IMG/VR virus record: IMGVR_UViG_3300044629_000313
Span: 1-41,159 of that record
DNA: 41,159 bases
Strand: one strand, 5' to 3'
DNA from: a virus
Position 1 is the first letter of the stretch, and every line of letters begins with the position of its first letter. The position numbers and the translations under genes are program-made. Of the stretch, positions 10,101-19,377 are shown piece by piece. The notes beneath the pieces were generated by a model, which saw nothing but the letters and a program-made list of their open reading frames with translations, did not search any database and was not told the DNA's origin.

Positions 10101-13100
10101 CTTCCTCTTGGTTTGCAGCAACCACGGGACGTACCTGCCAATGCGACATTCTTCTTCACCGACGAAGGATTGATTCGGCAAAATCGATTGATTGAGTTGT
10201 TGAAGAAAGCGGCGAAAGGTCGTGTGATAGAAACGACTGCTTATGTTCCAAATGATCCTGTATGGACATCAAACGATGGACAAGTTGCTGTGGTTCCGGA
10301 GCAGATCAAGTCTGCCAACCCCGTCACCTACGACGAGCAGGGCAACATCGTCCCGCTGTCGCGCCGCTTTGACATCACTAGCCCGAAGCTGTTTGAGCAG
10401 GCCGCCACTCTCAACGCCGATTACTTTACAGCCATTGAGCGCGGAGATACGGAAACCGTTCAAAGCATGATTGACGAAGCGGCTGAAAGACAGATGCCGT
10501 CCAGTCAAGTGCGCGATGCGGCAGGAAAACTGCTTCGCATCTACCACGGATCACAGAGAATTGATCGAGTCGGAAACCGTCTGCTGAAGAAGCGGGCCAC
10601 ATCCGGGCCGATGCCGTTCTTTACCGACACTCGTGCGATTGCAGAGGGTTATGCCCAAGGCAAGGAAGACACGAGCATTGAGAACATCGGATACGAGCAA
10701 TGGTTCAAGTACAAGCCACGCGGACAGCGAGGCACTGTCACTCTTGACCAAGCGTGGTTCTATCTCACGCCAGAAGAACGCGCTACTGCCACCGAACGTT
10801 TGTATACGGTTGGATACGAAAATCCCGACGAAGGAACCGGGGAAATCGTTGGCAATACCAAAACCATTGCGTCACGCGACCATGTGCAATTCTTGATTCG
10901 TCAGGCCAAGGGAAACGCGCTGACTGCTGCAAAGGAACTCTGGCTCAACAGCGGAAGCCTGTTCAACGACGAACAGAAGTTCATGGATGTCCTGAAGGGC
11001 ATGGGACTAGGAGAACGATTCGTTTACGACTCTCCTCATGCGGTCAATTCCGGAATCATTGAGGCATACGCCAACATCACGAATCCGCTCGATACATCTG
11101 CAATTCCGACATCAGTAGTTGATGCGCTTCAGAAGCGCGCAAATCGCGTGCGAAAGCCAGCAGATGAATACGGGCAAGATGCGTGGGACAAGCGGACTCG
11201 TGATCCGCAATCTTGGATGGAAACGCTCCGCTCCGACATCGCTGAAGGCCGGACGCAGGCATGGACTTCAATCCCGGATTGGGCGACCGATGTTCTGACA
11301 AAGCTTGGATATGACGGCATCAAGGACAGTGGTGGCAAGTATGGCGGCGATCCGCATGTCGTATGGATTCCATTCAATCCGCAGCAGATCAAGTTTGCCA
11401 ATCCAATCACAAAGGATGGTTCCGGGAAGATCATCCCGCTGTCAGAACGATTTGACCTGACATCTCCGATGATGTTCCGTCAGGCGGCACCCGGCCCAGC
11501 CCGCGGCGGATTCGACCCGCGCACTCTGAACGTCCTTGTCGGCAAGGGTGGCGATGTATCGACGCTCGCGCACGAACTGATCCACCTCCGTGTCGCCGAG
11601 TACCTACGCATGGCGCGTGGCACCACGCCGCCAGCGCGTGTGAACGCCGACCTCGAGACGCTGTTCGACTTCATGGGCGTGGAGGGCGCGACGTTCCAGG
11701 AGCGTCTCGACAACTACGAGACGATGACCATCGACCAGCGCAGGCCGCTGGAGGAGAAGGTCACCTACAACTTCGAGGTGTATCTGTACGAGGGCAAAGC
11801 ACCGAGCGTTGAGCTGCGCGGTGTGTTCGACCGCCTCGCCGCGTGGATGCGCCGCGTGTACAAGTCGATCCGCGATGACCTGAACGCGATCTACCGCCGC
11901 GAGTTCGGCACCGACCTGCCGATCCTCACGCCCGAAGTGCGCTCCGTGTTCGACCGCATGCTCGCATCCGAAGAGCAGATCAAGCGGCAGGAGGCCATCA
12001 GTGGAATGAAGGGTCTGTTCCAGACCCAGGCCGAGAGCGGCATGGGAGACGCTGAGTGGGCCGCGTACCAGGCCATGCAGCAGGAGGCTACGGATGCTGC
12101 CGTCACCGACCTGAACACCGCCAGCATGCGGCAACTCCAGTGGCTTGGGAACGCACGCGCTCGTATCCTGCGCGACCTTCAGAAGAAGCACGAAGCCAAG
12201 CGTAAGGAAGTCACTGCCGAGGTGGCCGCTACCGTCAGGCTCGAGCCCGTCTACCGTGCGATGACCTACCTACGCACCGGAAAGTTCGTGGACGCGGACG
12301 GGGCCGAGGTCGCCGTCGAAGGGCCGCATCGCCTTGACACCAAGCGCGTCAAGAAGCTCTACGAGACGGTCCCGACCGCCGCCTCGCTCGAGGCCGTGCG
12401 TGCGACCGGGATGCCGATGCCGGCGGTGATCGCCCCGGACATCGCCAAGCTCGGGACGGGCAAGGGCGGCATGATGGGCGTGGATGGACTCGACCCGGAC
12501 CTGGTGGCCGAGACGTTCGGCTACTCGAGCGGCGACGAGATGATCCGCGCCCTGATCGCGGCCCGCCCCATGAAGGAGATCGTGGCCGAGCGGACGGACG
12601 CCGAGATGCTGCGCCGCTTCGGAGACATGACGAGCCCGGAGGCCATCGAGGCCGAGGTGCAGGCGGCGCTCCACAACGAGGCCAGGGCGCGGTTCGTGGC
12701 CGTCGAGCTGCGCTACCTGTCCAAGGCGACCGAGCCGGCCCGGGTGATGGTCGACGCGGCCAAGCAGGTCGCCCGCGACCTGATCGCCGCCAAGCGGGTC
12801 CGAGACGTGCGCCCGAGCGACTTCGTGGCCGCCGAGGCCCGTGCCGCCCGTGACGCATCCCGCATCGGGTCGCCCGTGGACGCCGTGGCCGTTGGCCGTG
12901 CCGCCTATACCCGGACCTACAACGAGCGGATCGCGGCGGGGGCCGACGAGCTGACCGCCGTGGCCGAGGCCACCACGGCCAGCGTGGAGGCCGCCAGGAT
13001 GGCTCAGGAGCGCACGGAAGAGATCAAGGCGCGCTACGGGGCCGACCCGGAGCAGGCCCGCATACGGGCAAAGCGCGCCCAGCTCTACCAGAACCAGCTC

Positions 13101-15524
13101 GCCGCCGAGGCGCTCCGGGTCAAGGCCGAGGTGGACAAGCAGGTCAAGTACCTGCGGCGGGTGCTCAGAGACGAGAACGTCAAGCGCATGGGGGCGCAGG
13201 CGGCTGACCAGGTCGCCGGGCTCCTCGACCGCTTCGAGGTGGCCGCCGTCAGCCTGAAGCGCCTGGACGAGCGCAAGGCGCTGACCGACTGGCTCGCCGA
13301 GCAGGAGGCCGCAGGGCTGGTGCCGGACATCGCCCCGGAGATCGCCAACGAAGCCCGCCGCGTCAACTACCGCGAGATGAAGGTCAGTGAGTTCCGCGAC
13401 CTGGTGGACGCGGTGAAGCAGATTGAGTTCATCGGCAAGAACGAGCAGAAGCTGCGCCTGGCCGAGGAGCGCGCCGCGTTCGAGGAGAAGCGGGACGAGA
13501 TCGTCACGCGCATCCGCGCCGCCGGCAAGGTCCGCGGCCTGAGCCTCGACCCGCGCACGCCCCTGACCGGGATCGGCCGCGCCGCCGCGTTCCTGCGCGG
13601 GTTCGCCGCCCAGCACCTGAAGGCCGCGTCCATCGCCCGCGTCCTTGACGGCGGCAAGGAAGACGGCCCGCTCTGGAACGCCATCATCCGCACGGCCAAC
13701 GACGCCTCCGACATGGAAACCACCATGCGGGCCAAGGCGTCGCTCAGGCTGGGGGAGATCCTGAAGCCCGTGTTCGCCCTCGGTGGCATGGGTGGCAAGG
13801 GGATGCACTTCCCGTCCATCGGGCGCAGCCTGAACCGGGAGGCGCGGCTCGCCATCGCCCTGAACATGGGCAACGACGGCAACCGCCAGCGCCTGCTTGA
13901 CGGCGAGGGCTGGACGCTCGAGCAGATCCAGCCCGTGCTCGAGAGCCTGACCGAGGCCGAATGGCAGGCCGTGCAGCAGGTGTGGGACTTCATCGACGGC
14001 TACCGCCCGGAGATCGCCGCCAAGGAGCGCAGGCTCTACGGCAAGGAGCCGACCTGGGTGACGCCCGTCCCGTTCACCGTCCGCACGGTCGACGGCAAGG
14101 ATGTCAGCCTCCAGGGCGGCTACTACCCGATCAAGTACGACCCGGTGGCTTCCGACCGGGTGGCGACCGTGGACGCCGCCGAGGAGGCCAAGCGCGACCT
14201 GCAAGGCGCGTATACGGCGGCCACCACGCGTCGGTCGTTCGTCAAGGCACGCGCCAAGGAGGTCGTGGACAGGCCGATCCTGTACACGCTCGACGCCGCC
14301 TTCAGCGGGGTGAACGACGTGATCCACGACCTGTCGTGGCATGAGTGGCTCATCTCGACGAACCGCCTGCTGCGCGACGTCAAGTTCGCCAATGCCGTGC
14401 GCGAGACTCGCGGTCCTGAGTTCCTGAAGCAGCTGCGCGACTGGACGAAGGACAATGCGACCGGGGCACGCGGTCAGCAGGTCGCCGGCGAGTCGGTCCT
14501 GTCCTGGCTCAGGCAGGGCATCAGCGCGTCAGGCCTCGGCTTCAACATCAACAGCGCGGCGCTTCAGATCACGGGTTTCAACCAGAGCATCGTGCGGGTG
14601 GGCGCGAAGTACATCGGGCAGGGCATCACGCAGTTCGCGACCAGCCCGTTCGACTCGGCGAAGATGGTGGCCGACAAGAGCCAGTTCATGGCCGAGCGCG
14701 GCCGCACGCAGTTCCGCGAGATCAACGAGATCAAGAACCGTGTACGCGGACAGACAGAGATTTCGCGGCGGGTGTTCGCCGGCACCTACTTCCTGATGAT
14801 GAACATGCAGCGGTCAGTGGACATCCCGACCTGGCTCGGCGCGTACCAGAAGGCGCTCGACGCCGGGAAGAACGATGCCACGGCCGTGGCGCTCGCGGAC
14901 CAGGCGGTGCGCGACTCGCAGGGCAGCGGTCTCGTCTCTGACCTCGCGGCGGTCGAGCGCGGCGGGCCTGCCATGAAGCTGTTCACGGTGTTCTATTCGT
15001 ACATGAACACGGTCTACAACATGGCCGCCGTGCAGACGATGACGGCACGCGGCAGGGGGAAGCTGGCCGCCGACTACGCGATGCTGTTCGTGGTCCCGGT
15101 CGTGCTCGGTTACGCGATCAAGAGCCTGCTCCAGCCGAACACGGATGACGAGGAGTTCGATCCCGAGGCACTGGCACGCAAGCTCGCCGCCGAGGAGCTG
15201 TCGTACATGATGGGCACCATGATCATCGCACGCGAGTTTGGAGGCGCCGCGCAGCTCCTGACGGGCGCGGAAGGCGTCCGCATGGGCTACGGCGGCCCTG
15301 CCGGCCTGCGCGCCATCGGAGAGGTGTATGGCCTTGCCACGCAGGCTGGACAACTTGAGTTCGACCGCGCCTTCCGCCGCTCTGCGGTCAACACGCTCGG
15401 TGCGTTTACCGGGCTGCCGGCGGCGCAGATCAACCGCACCATCGACGGCATCGAGGCGGTGGTCGAGGGCGAGGTCGAGGGCGTCGGCGCGGTGGTCGCG
15501 CCGCTCACCGGAGTGCAGCGTTAG
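7173..15524 (+). CDS. Giant 2783-aa ejection/polyvalent protein with ART-like and HExxH domains
   Basis: This gene occupies the T7 gp16 position and is about twice the length of T7 gp16. Start is GTG at 7173 (GGAAGGG site upstream, GTGA overlap); an in-frame ATG at 7200 is the alternative. Order: helical N-terminus; hydrophobic Gly/Ala/Val segment at about 231-275; helical region to about 630; A/T-rich insert at about 634-1438; zinc-peptidase-like HELIH at 1467-1471 with a possible third ligand Glu near 1535; long helical/coiled region to about 2150; conserved C-terminal region with a membrane-type segment at about 2636-2655. The insert carries two cassettes, each opening with a DADYLAAVERGD-type linker and closing with an IKSANP...PLSRRFD block. 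The second has an ADP-ribosyltransferase-like core (IYHGS near 1123, FFTD near 1148, YDGI near 1379), as in PolyVal proteins. Enzyme activity is inferred. Confidence 0.82.
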   Translation: MIEPDINERMARFSPSQVQDDVDPIASEIASRAAVPTSQPTMAMPDVDPIARQIAENDRESLDAAVLGARAVNPDEAARAIQVGRKVGIPAEVARADMQRAEQQAYLTDLRSKDFLRTDPVMANFLANKEFAEVAHDDVGVLDAIRPIMQDWAMVYWTGATPGMRRGFERGQLGAERGEIGGMAMAGLAQPKDFERASKIRDRMRELVDVGFLGATTEVIAQNLAQIRGIGTFTVGGAALGSVVPVVGTVAGGALGATAGVVATTGQMEAGNLYLDLREEGVEDDVAIPVSVAGGFLNGVIEVVGMKIAAKPFQALAKRFMAEAVAKAVAQPTTRAALAAAGKGYILQVGTGASEEALQEVVIIAGEEIAKAASGIDSETGLRQATERVVDAFVQGAMGSAILGGIGPGANLYVDLSRAANTERQQVFFEKLATAGKDSRLAKRSPEAYERFLEAQAKDGPAETIYVDGRTAQELFAQSGLTAAQLEEVLPGIKAQVDEAVATGGDVTIQTAQFGARLANTELGNALLPHMRLSPDAMSATEAQAFEAERQAVVEEARTILAAKQEADAAFVAEAQQVEDEAFEQVRAVGQFTDIEARTIAKLRQAMVVVDAAEAGMTPAQYQRERGVPLVVQGEKTNVQAAQSAVKNAELQARSKLFGWYAQRELAKIAESEGVDLSTLTRDQYAQYAIDNGLAIDDDHLRMAAVLRNAKTIEEYASMRKSMRAAANPMQQQADAEFAAFAQRIKRDATASTTISPGVRIRSGTANSDTWLYFKVNSGATTTGETHKAYAGFADPYKSLTQNRVEQFLQFLQSRGYNGDVKTIQDIDQGSAISDQIVMHGATKADADLALQLSQEFFGNELNFLETGMDTDSGSYSQNLAEKIKSDIAARNQSQQAQQPTTAFDQAAISRMDADYLAAVERGDMEAAQRMVDEAARAANQQRVTRFTVGNRGLLNNQVLNYDKLSDDEMAEVEVLLPLGLQQPRDVPANATFFFTDEGLIRQNRLIELLKKAAKGRVIETTAYVPNDPVWTSNDGQVAVVPEQIKSANPVTYDEQGNIVPLSRRFDITSPKLFEQAATLNADYFTAIERGDTETVQSMIDEAAERQMPSSQVRDAAGKLLRIYHGSQRIDRVGNRLLKKRATSGPMPFFTDTRAIAEGYAQGKEDTSIENIGYEQWFKYKPRGQRGTVTLDQAWFYLTPEERATATERLYTVGYENPDEGTGEIVGNTKTIASRDHVQFLIRQAKGNALTAAKELWLNSGSLFNDEQKFMDVLKGMGLGERFVYDSPHAVNSGIIEAYANITNPLDTSAIPTSVVDALQKRANRVRKPADEYGQDAWDKRTRDPQSWMETLRSDIAEGRTQAWTSIPDWATDVLTKLGYDGIKDSGGKYGGDPHVVWIPFNPQQIKFANPITKDGSGKIIPLSERFDLTSPMMFRQAAPGPARGGFDPRTLNVLVGKGGDVSTLAHELIHLRVAEYLRMARGTTPPARVNADLETLFDFMGVEGATFQERLDNYETMTIDQRRPLEEKVTYNFEVYLYEGKAPSVELRGVFDRLAAWMRRVYKSIRDDLNAIYRREFGTDLPILTPEVRSVFDRMLASEEQIKRQEAISGMKGLFQTQAESGMGDAEWAAYQAMQQEATDAAVTDLNTASMRQLQWLGNARARILRDLQKKHEAKRKEVTAEVAATVRLEPVYRAMTYLRTGKFVDADGAEVAVEGPHRLDTKRVKKLYETVPTAASLEAVRATGMPMPAVIAPDIAKLGTGKGGMMGVDGLDPDLVAETFGYSSGDEMIRALIAARPMKEIVAERTDAEMLRRFGDMTSPEAIEAEVQAALHNEARARFVAVELRYLSKATEPARVMVDAAKQVARDLIAAKRVRDVRPSDFVAAEARAARDASRIGSPVDAVAVGRAAYTRTYNERIAAGADELTAVAEATTASVEAARMAQERTEEIKARYGADPEQARIRAKRAQLYQNQLAAEALRVKAEVDKQVKYLRRVLRDENVKRMGAQAADQVAGLLDRFEVAAVSLKRLDERKALTDWLAEQEAAGLVPDIAPEIANEARRVNYREMKVSEFRDLVDAVKQIEFIGKNEQKLRLAEERAAFEEKRDEIVTRIRAAGKVRGLSLDPRTPLTGIGRAAAFLRGFAAQHLKAASIARVLDGGKEDGPLWNAIIRTANDASDMETTMRAKASLRLGEILKPVFALGGMGGKGMHFPSIGRSLNREARLAIALNMGNDGNRQRLLDGEGWTLEQIQPVLESLTEAEWQAVQQVWDFIDGYRPEIAAKERRLYGKEPTWVTPVPFTVRTVDGKDVSLQGGYYPIKYDPVASDRVATVDAAEEAKRDLQGAYTAATTRRSFVKARAKEVVDRPILYTLDAAFSGVNDVIHDLSWHEWLISTNRLLRDVKFANAVRETRGPEFLKQLRDWTKDNATGARGQQVAGESVLSWLRQGISASGLGFNINSAALQITGFNQSIVRVGAKYIGQGITQFATSPFDSAKMVADKSQFMAERGRTQFREINEIKNRVRGQTEISRRVFAGTYFLMMNMQRSVDIPTWLGAYQKALDAGKNDATAVALADQAVRDSQGSGLVSDLAAVERGGPAMKLFTVFYSYMNTVYNMAAVQTMTARGRGKLAADYAMLFVVPVVLGYAIKSLLQPNTDDEEFDPEALARKLAAEELSYMMGTMIIAREFGGAAQLLTGAEGVRMGYGGPAGLRAIGEVYGLATQAGQLEFDRAFRRSAVNTLGAFTGLPAAQINRTIDGIEAVVEGEVEGVGAVVAPLTGVQR
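9072..11485 (+). other. A/T-rich cassette insert within the giant ejection-protein gene
   Basis: Base and codon use change abruptly at about 9072 (runs of AAA, TTG, GAT, ATT) and return to GC-rich codons at about 11485, without breaking the frame. Two GC-rich islands inside (about 9895-9990 and 10300-10410) coincide with shared cassette borders. The first segment (about residues 634-908) is unrecognised; its WLYFKVN and SDQIVMHG strands loosely recall HopA1-type effector folds, a weak suggestion. Cassette 1 spans about 9898-10405 and cassette 2 about 10408-11490. Confidence 0.75.
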
Positions 15525-15555
15525 TACCCGTAACCGTACCCGTGATTCATAGGCT
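15523..15555 (+). promoter_or_regulatory. AGTACCCGTAA motif, copy 1, before tail fibre gene
   Basis: The block AGTACCCGTAACCG starts on the stop codon of the giant gene and is followed by a second partial GTACCCGTG. The same 11-nt core recurs at 35575 and 38832, with TA conserved 27-28 nt downstream of the first A (TAGGCT here at 15550-15555). It may be a phage late promoter or regulator site. The function is not shown by the sequence. Confidence 0.5.
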
Positions 15556-15576
15556 GAACCAAGAGGCGATGCATCC

Positions 15577-17790
15577 ATGACCATCAGCAGCACGACGAGA
15601 ATCGCCGGCCCGTTCGTAGGCAACGGGACCGCCTCTGCCTTCCCCGTGGCGTTCAAGGTCTTCACCGCCGGGGACATCGACGTCGTGCGCCTGAACACGT
15701 CCACGGGCGTGGAAACCACGCTCGTCCTCACGACCGACTACACGGTCGCGCTGAACATCGACCAGGACTCGAACCCGGGCGGGACGGTCACGCTCGTCGC
15801 CGGGCCGCTGGCGACCGGGTTCACGCTCACGATCACCTCGGACATCGCCAATCTCCAGCCGACCGACCTGACCAACCAGGGCGGCTTCTACCCGGAGGTC
15901 ATCACGGACTCGTTCGACCGGGCGACCATCCAGATCCAGCAGATGGCCGGGGAGGTGTCTCGGTCGATCAAGGTCCCGCTGTCGGACAGCACGTTCGACA
16001 TGGAGCTGCCCGGGGCGCTGGCACGCGCCAACTCGTTCGTGGCCTTCGACGGCAACGGCGCGCTGACCACGCAGGCAGCGAGCTCGAGCGCGGCCCCGAC
16101 CTCAATCACCCGCCAGGTCTTTAGCGGCACGGGGTCGCAGACGATCTTCACCCTCGGGAGCGACCCGGGCGGCGCAGGCAATTCGGCGCAGGTCTTCATC
16201 GGCGGCGTGTACCAGCAGCGCAACACGTACACGATCTCCGGTTCCACGCTGACCTTCAGCCAGGCGCCGGTGGCCGGGACGAACAACATCGAGTTCGTGA
16301 ACTTCCTGATCGGCAGCGGCTCCAACGGCGTCGGCATCGTGACGCTGACCGGGGACGTGACCGGGTCCGGGACGGGCACGGTTCCGGCGACCGTGGCGGC
16401 CAACGCCGTCACCTTCGCCAAGATGCAGCAGATCGCGACCGACCGCCTTCTCGGCCGCGACAGCCTGCTGACGGGCGACGTCGAGCAGCTCACGGTCGGC
16501 GGCGGCGTGGAGTTCACTGGCTCGGGTGGCATCCAGACGAGCGCCTTCACGGGCGACGTCACGAAGGCCGCAGGCGGAACGGCGACCACCATCGCGAACG
16601 GCGCCGTCACGATGGCGAAGATCAGCGCCACGGGCACTCCGGGTAGCGGCAACTTCCTGCGTGGCGATGGGTCGTGGCAGGCGGTGCCTGCCCTGACGGA
16701 CGGCGACAAGGGCGACATTACTGTCAGCGCATCGGGCGCGACCTGGACCATCGACAACGGCACGGTGACGGTCGCCAAGATCAGCGCGACCGGGACGCCA
16801 GGCAGCGGCAATTTCCTGCGCGGAGACGGTTCGTGGTCCACGGCCACGGCATCCATCGCGGACGCCGATTACGGCGACATCACGGTGTCTTCGAGCGGCA
16901 CGGTCTGGACCATCGACAATGACGTCGTGACCTACGCCAAGATGCAGAACGTGTCCGCGACGGACAGGCTGCTCGGGCGCGACACGGCCGGCGCAGGCGA
17001 CGTCGAGGAGCTGACGGTCGGTGGCGGGATCGAGTTCACCGGGAGCGGCGGGCTTCAGACCTCGGCATTCACTGGGAACGTCACCAAGTCTGCGGGCAGC
17101 ACCAGCACGACCATCGCCAACGGCGTGGTGGCACCTGCCATGCTCACGACCGGCGGGCCGTCCTGGACTTCCGGCGGCGACGTCACCGTGACCGGGGACA
17201 TCACCGTCACCGGGAACGACATCAAGTCAAGCAGCGCGACCGCCATCACGCTTTCGAGCACGGACGTTGCCATCGCAGGTGACCTGACGGTCACGGGCAA
17301 CGACATCAAGTCCAGCACGGCTACGGCGCTGACGCTCTCAGGCGCGGACGTCACGGTGGCGGGCGACCTGACCGTGACAGGCAACGACATCAAGTCGAGC
17401 TCCGCGACTGCGATGAGCATGTCCGGCGCGGACGTGTCGATGCAGGGCAACACGTCGTTCAAGAACTACACCGAGGGCGTGGTCGCCATCGGCACGGTCG
17501 GTGCGACCCACACATTTGACCTGACAAACGGCACGGTGCAGACGGCCACGCTGACCTCCGGCACGGCGGCGACGTTCACGATGCCGACCGCCACGGCAGG
17601 CAAGTCGTTCGTGTTCTTCGTCAAGCAGCCCGCGTCCGGCAGCACGACCACGGCGACGTTCACGGGCGTGAAGTGGTCGGGCGGCACGGCTCCGACGATC
17701 ACGGCCACGCTCGGACGCCTTGACGTCATCTCGTTCTTCGCGGACGGGACGAACTGGTACGGATCGTTCATCCAGAACTTCACTCCCTGA
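15577..17790 (+). CDS. Tail fibre protein with T7 gp17-like N-terminal adaptor domain
   Basis: This 737-aa protein begins with the podophage fibre anchor module (residues 1-150): FVGNGTASAFPVAFKVF, then TTDYTVALN, then the QGGFYPEVITDSFDRATIQIQQ block, which attaches the fibre to the tail hub. The shaft is built of internal duplications: two copies of a unit running from AKMQ..TDRLLGRD through GGGxEFTGSGGxQTSAFTG to TTIANG (about 16420-16620 and 16930-17120), two copies of GTPGSGNFLRGDGSW, and three DLTVTGNDIKSS-type repeats. The C-terminal 100 residues form a beta-rich domain (SFVFFVKQPASGSTTTATF) common in phage fibres. It probably binds host surface structures. An AGAGGCG site precedes the ATG. 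Confidence 0.85.
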   Translation: MTISSTTRIAGPFVGNGTASAFPVAFKVFTAGDIDVVRLNTSTGVETTLVLTTDYTVALNIDQDSNPGGTVTLVAGPLATGFTLTITSDIANLQPTDLTNQGGFYPEVITDSFDRATIQIQQMAGEVSRSIKVPLSDSTFDMELPGALARANSFVAFDGNGALTTQAASSSAAPTSITRQVFSGTGSQTIFTLGSDPGGAGNSAQVFIGGVYQQRNTYTISGSTLTFSQAPVAGTNNIEFVNFLIGSGSNGVGIVTLTGDVTGSGTGTVPATVAANAVTFAKMQQIATDRLLGRDSLLTGDVEQLTVGGGVEFTGSGGIQTSAFTGDVTKAAGGTATTIANGAVTMAKISATGTPGSGNFLRGDGSWQAVPALTDGDKGDITVSASGATWTIDNGTVTVAKISATGTPGSGNFLRGDGSWSTATASIADADYGDITVSSSGTVWTIDNDVVTYAKMQNVSATDRLLGRDTAGAGDVEELTVGGGIEFTGSGGLQTSAFTGNVTKSAGSTSTTIANGVVAPAMLTTGGPSWTSGGDVTVTGDITVTGNDIKSSSATAITLSSTDVAIAGDLTVTGNDIKSSTATALTLSGADVTVAGDLTVTGNDIKSSSATAMSMSGADVSMQGNTSFKNYTEGVVAIGTVGATHTFDLTNGTVQTATLTSGTAATFTMPTATAGKSFVFFVKQPASGSTTTATFTGVKWSGGTAPTITATLGRLDVISFFADGTNWYGSFIQNFTP

Positions 17791-17792
17791 CC

Positions 17793-19085
17793 ATGTTCGC
17801 CGCGACCAAGAGCTTCTTCGCCAAGGCACCGACTGGTGGTGCGCTCACGCCAGCATGGAGCATCGACTGGTCAACGGGCACCCCCTCGGGCTACACGCTC
17901 ACCCGCACCGGAACCACTGCCACCTTTGTCGATTCGTCCGGATACATCGCATCGGCTGCGGCAGATGTCGCCCGCCTCACCCACGACAGCAGCGGCAGCA
18001 GGCTCGGGCTGCTGGTGGAGGAGCAGCGGGCGAACACCCTGCAATACTCCGAAGATCCGGCAAATGCCTACTACACCGTATTGAACACCACCATTGACAA
18101 CAACGGTGGATCATTCTGGACATCCCCGGCAAACACTTCGGACGCCGTGTTGCTCGAGCAAACTACCGCAACCGGAGCCCATCACATTACTCGAGCGGTA
18201 TCAACAACCACGGATGCCGTGTTCAGCGTGTTCTTGAAGAAGCAGACGACGAGCGGGGTCGGTCGATATGCAACGCTGATCCTCCGACGATCCAGTACCG
18301 AGTATTACCACGCGACGTTCGACCTAGACCAAGGAACCGTGACCCAATCGGCCTTGGTAGGAACTCTCCTGTCCGCTACCGACCGCGGCATCGAGGCATA
18401 TGCAAACGGCTGGTATCGGTGCTGGGTGCGAGGAACTCAGGCAAGCGCCACGCAGAACGTCACCATCGCTTTGGCGACAACCGGCACCCCGACCATGACC
18501 AGCACGGGCGAGTCGTACACTGGTGCAAACAGCACGGATGGGGTCTACATCTGGGGTCTGATGCGCGAGGCAAACAACACTCCACCGACCTCCTACATCG
18601 AGACGCCGTCGAACGCCACCGTCACCCGCAGCGCCGACCTCGCGCACGTCCTTGATTCCTCCATCACGTCGTGGGGCGACCCCGGTGCGTTGGTCATCCA
18701 CTTCTACCCGCCGGGTCAGGCTGGGACTCTCCTCTCCACGGATGACGTGGCGAACGAGCAACTCGGCATTCAGGCCAACACCGTCACGCAGGCCCGTGCG
18801 TTCTGGTCAAGCGGAAACACGAATGCCGGAACCATCGGCACCGGGGTGCAGAAGGCCGTCCACTACTGGAACGGAACGAACTCACGATTCTGCATCAACG
18901 GCGGAACTGTGGAAAGTTCCACGAACAACATCACGACCTTCGGCAACATCGACTACGTCACCTTCGGCGCGGAGGCGACGAGCTCGACCGCCGGGTATTC
19001 GCAGTACGCCAACTGCATCATCAGGTACATCGCCTTCTACAGCGGCACCCTGACCGACTCGAACCTCCAGACGATCACCACATGA
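17793..19085 (+). CDS. Lectin-like tail/head-spike fibre protein
   Basis: This 430-aa beta-rich protein starts 2 nt after the fibre stop. Residues 60-75 (LGLLVEEQRANTLQYSED) are the recognisable start of the phage head-spike-fibre/carbohydrate-binding module, followed by a jelly-roll of about 150 residues (VFSVFLKKQT..., YEAYANGWYRCWVRG-like strands, YIWGLMREANN..SYIET). Residues 290-430 look like a second concanavalin-type sandwich (ALVIHFYPPG, RFCINGG). It is likely a receptor-binding or accessory fibre protein. Base composition is somewhat less GC-rich than the fibre gene. No enzymatic residues were seen. Confidence 0.75.
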   Translation: MFAATKSFFAKAPTGGALTPAWSIDWSTGTPSGYTLTRTGTTATFVDSSGYIASAAADVARLTHDSSGSRLGLLVEEQRANTLQYSEDPANAYYTVLNTTIDNNGGSFWTSPANTSDAVLLEQTTATGAHHITRAVSTTTDAVFSVFLKKQTTSGVGRYATLILRRSSTEYYHATFDLDQGTVTQSALVGTLLSATDRGIEAYANGWYRCWVRGTQASATQNVTIALATTGTPTMTSTGESYTGANSTDGVYIWGLMREANNTPPTSYIETPSNATVTRSADLAHVLDSSITSWGDPGALVIHFYPPGQAGTLLSTDDVANEQLGIQANTVTQARAFWSSGNTNAGTIGTGVQKAVHYWNGTNSRFCINGGTVESSTNNITTFGNIDYVTFGAEATSSTAGYSQYANCIIRYIAFYSGTLTDSNLQTITT

Positions 19086-19375
19086 TCGCCTTCCACGACT
19101 ACTGGCTCAAGGGCGAGGACGAGGCGCACGTCCACGACGCGATGGCGGCGGCAGGCATCGGCCTGCTGCCGGCCGAGGATTCGTCCTTCGACTCCATCGG
19201 CACGATCTGGGTGCCAGGACCAGACGTGGATGAGGACGGCAACCCCATCCCCGTGCCGATCCCAGGCTGGCACGCCAACCTGAGAATGCGCCACGCGCTG
19301 ACCGCCGATCAGGCGGATGCGCTCGCGCCCGTCCTGATTCCCAAGCCGCATTATCCAGTAAGAGTGTGGGCCTGA
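19082..19375 (+). CDS. Small protein between receptor-binding genes
   Basis: This 97-aa protein shares ATGA with the lectin-like gene, so the two are translationally coupled. It has no signal peptide or TM segment. Residues 4-40 include HDYWLKGEDEAHVHDAM, then a Pro-rich loop (PGPDVDEDGNPIPVPIPG), ending LIPKPHYPVRVWA. Similar short genes lie next to fibre genes in many podophages, but the function is not known. A fibre-assembly or cap role is possible from position only. Confidence 0.65.
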   Translation: MIAFHDYWLKGEDEAHVHDAMAAAGIGLLPAEDSSFDSIGTIWVPGPDVDEDGNPIPVPIPGWHANLRMRHALTADQADALAPVLIPKPHYPVRVWA

Positions 19376-19377
19376 CC

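Noticed and set aside
12270-14342. Long minus-strand open frame opposite the giant ejection gene
   Set aside because: Composition is that of a codon-position shadow; no ribosome site or motif; opposite an intact coding frame.
7173-15524. Frameshift or gene fusion in the giant gene at the A/T-rich insert
   Set aside because: The frame is open over the whole length, and shared cassette borders explain the composition change without a sequencing error.
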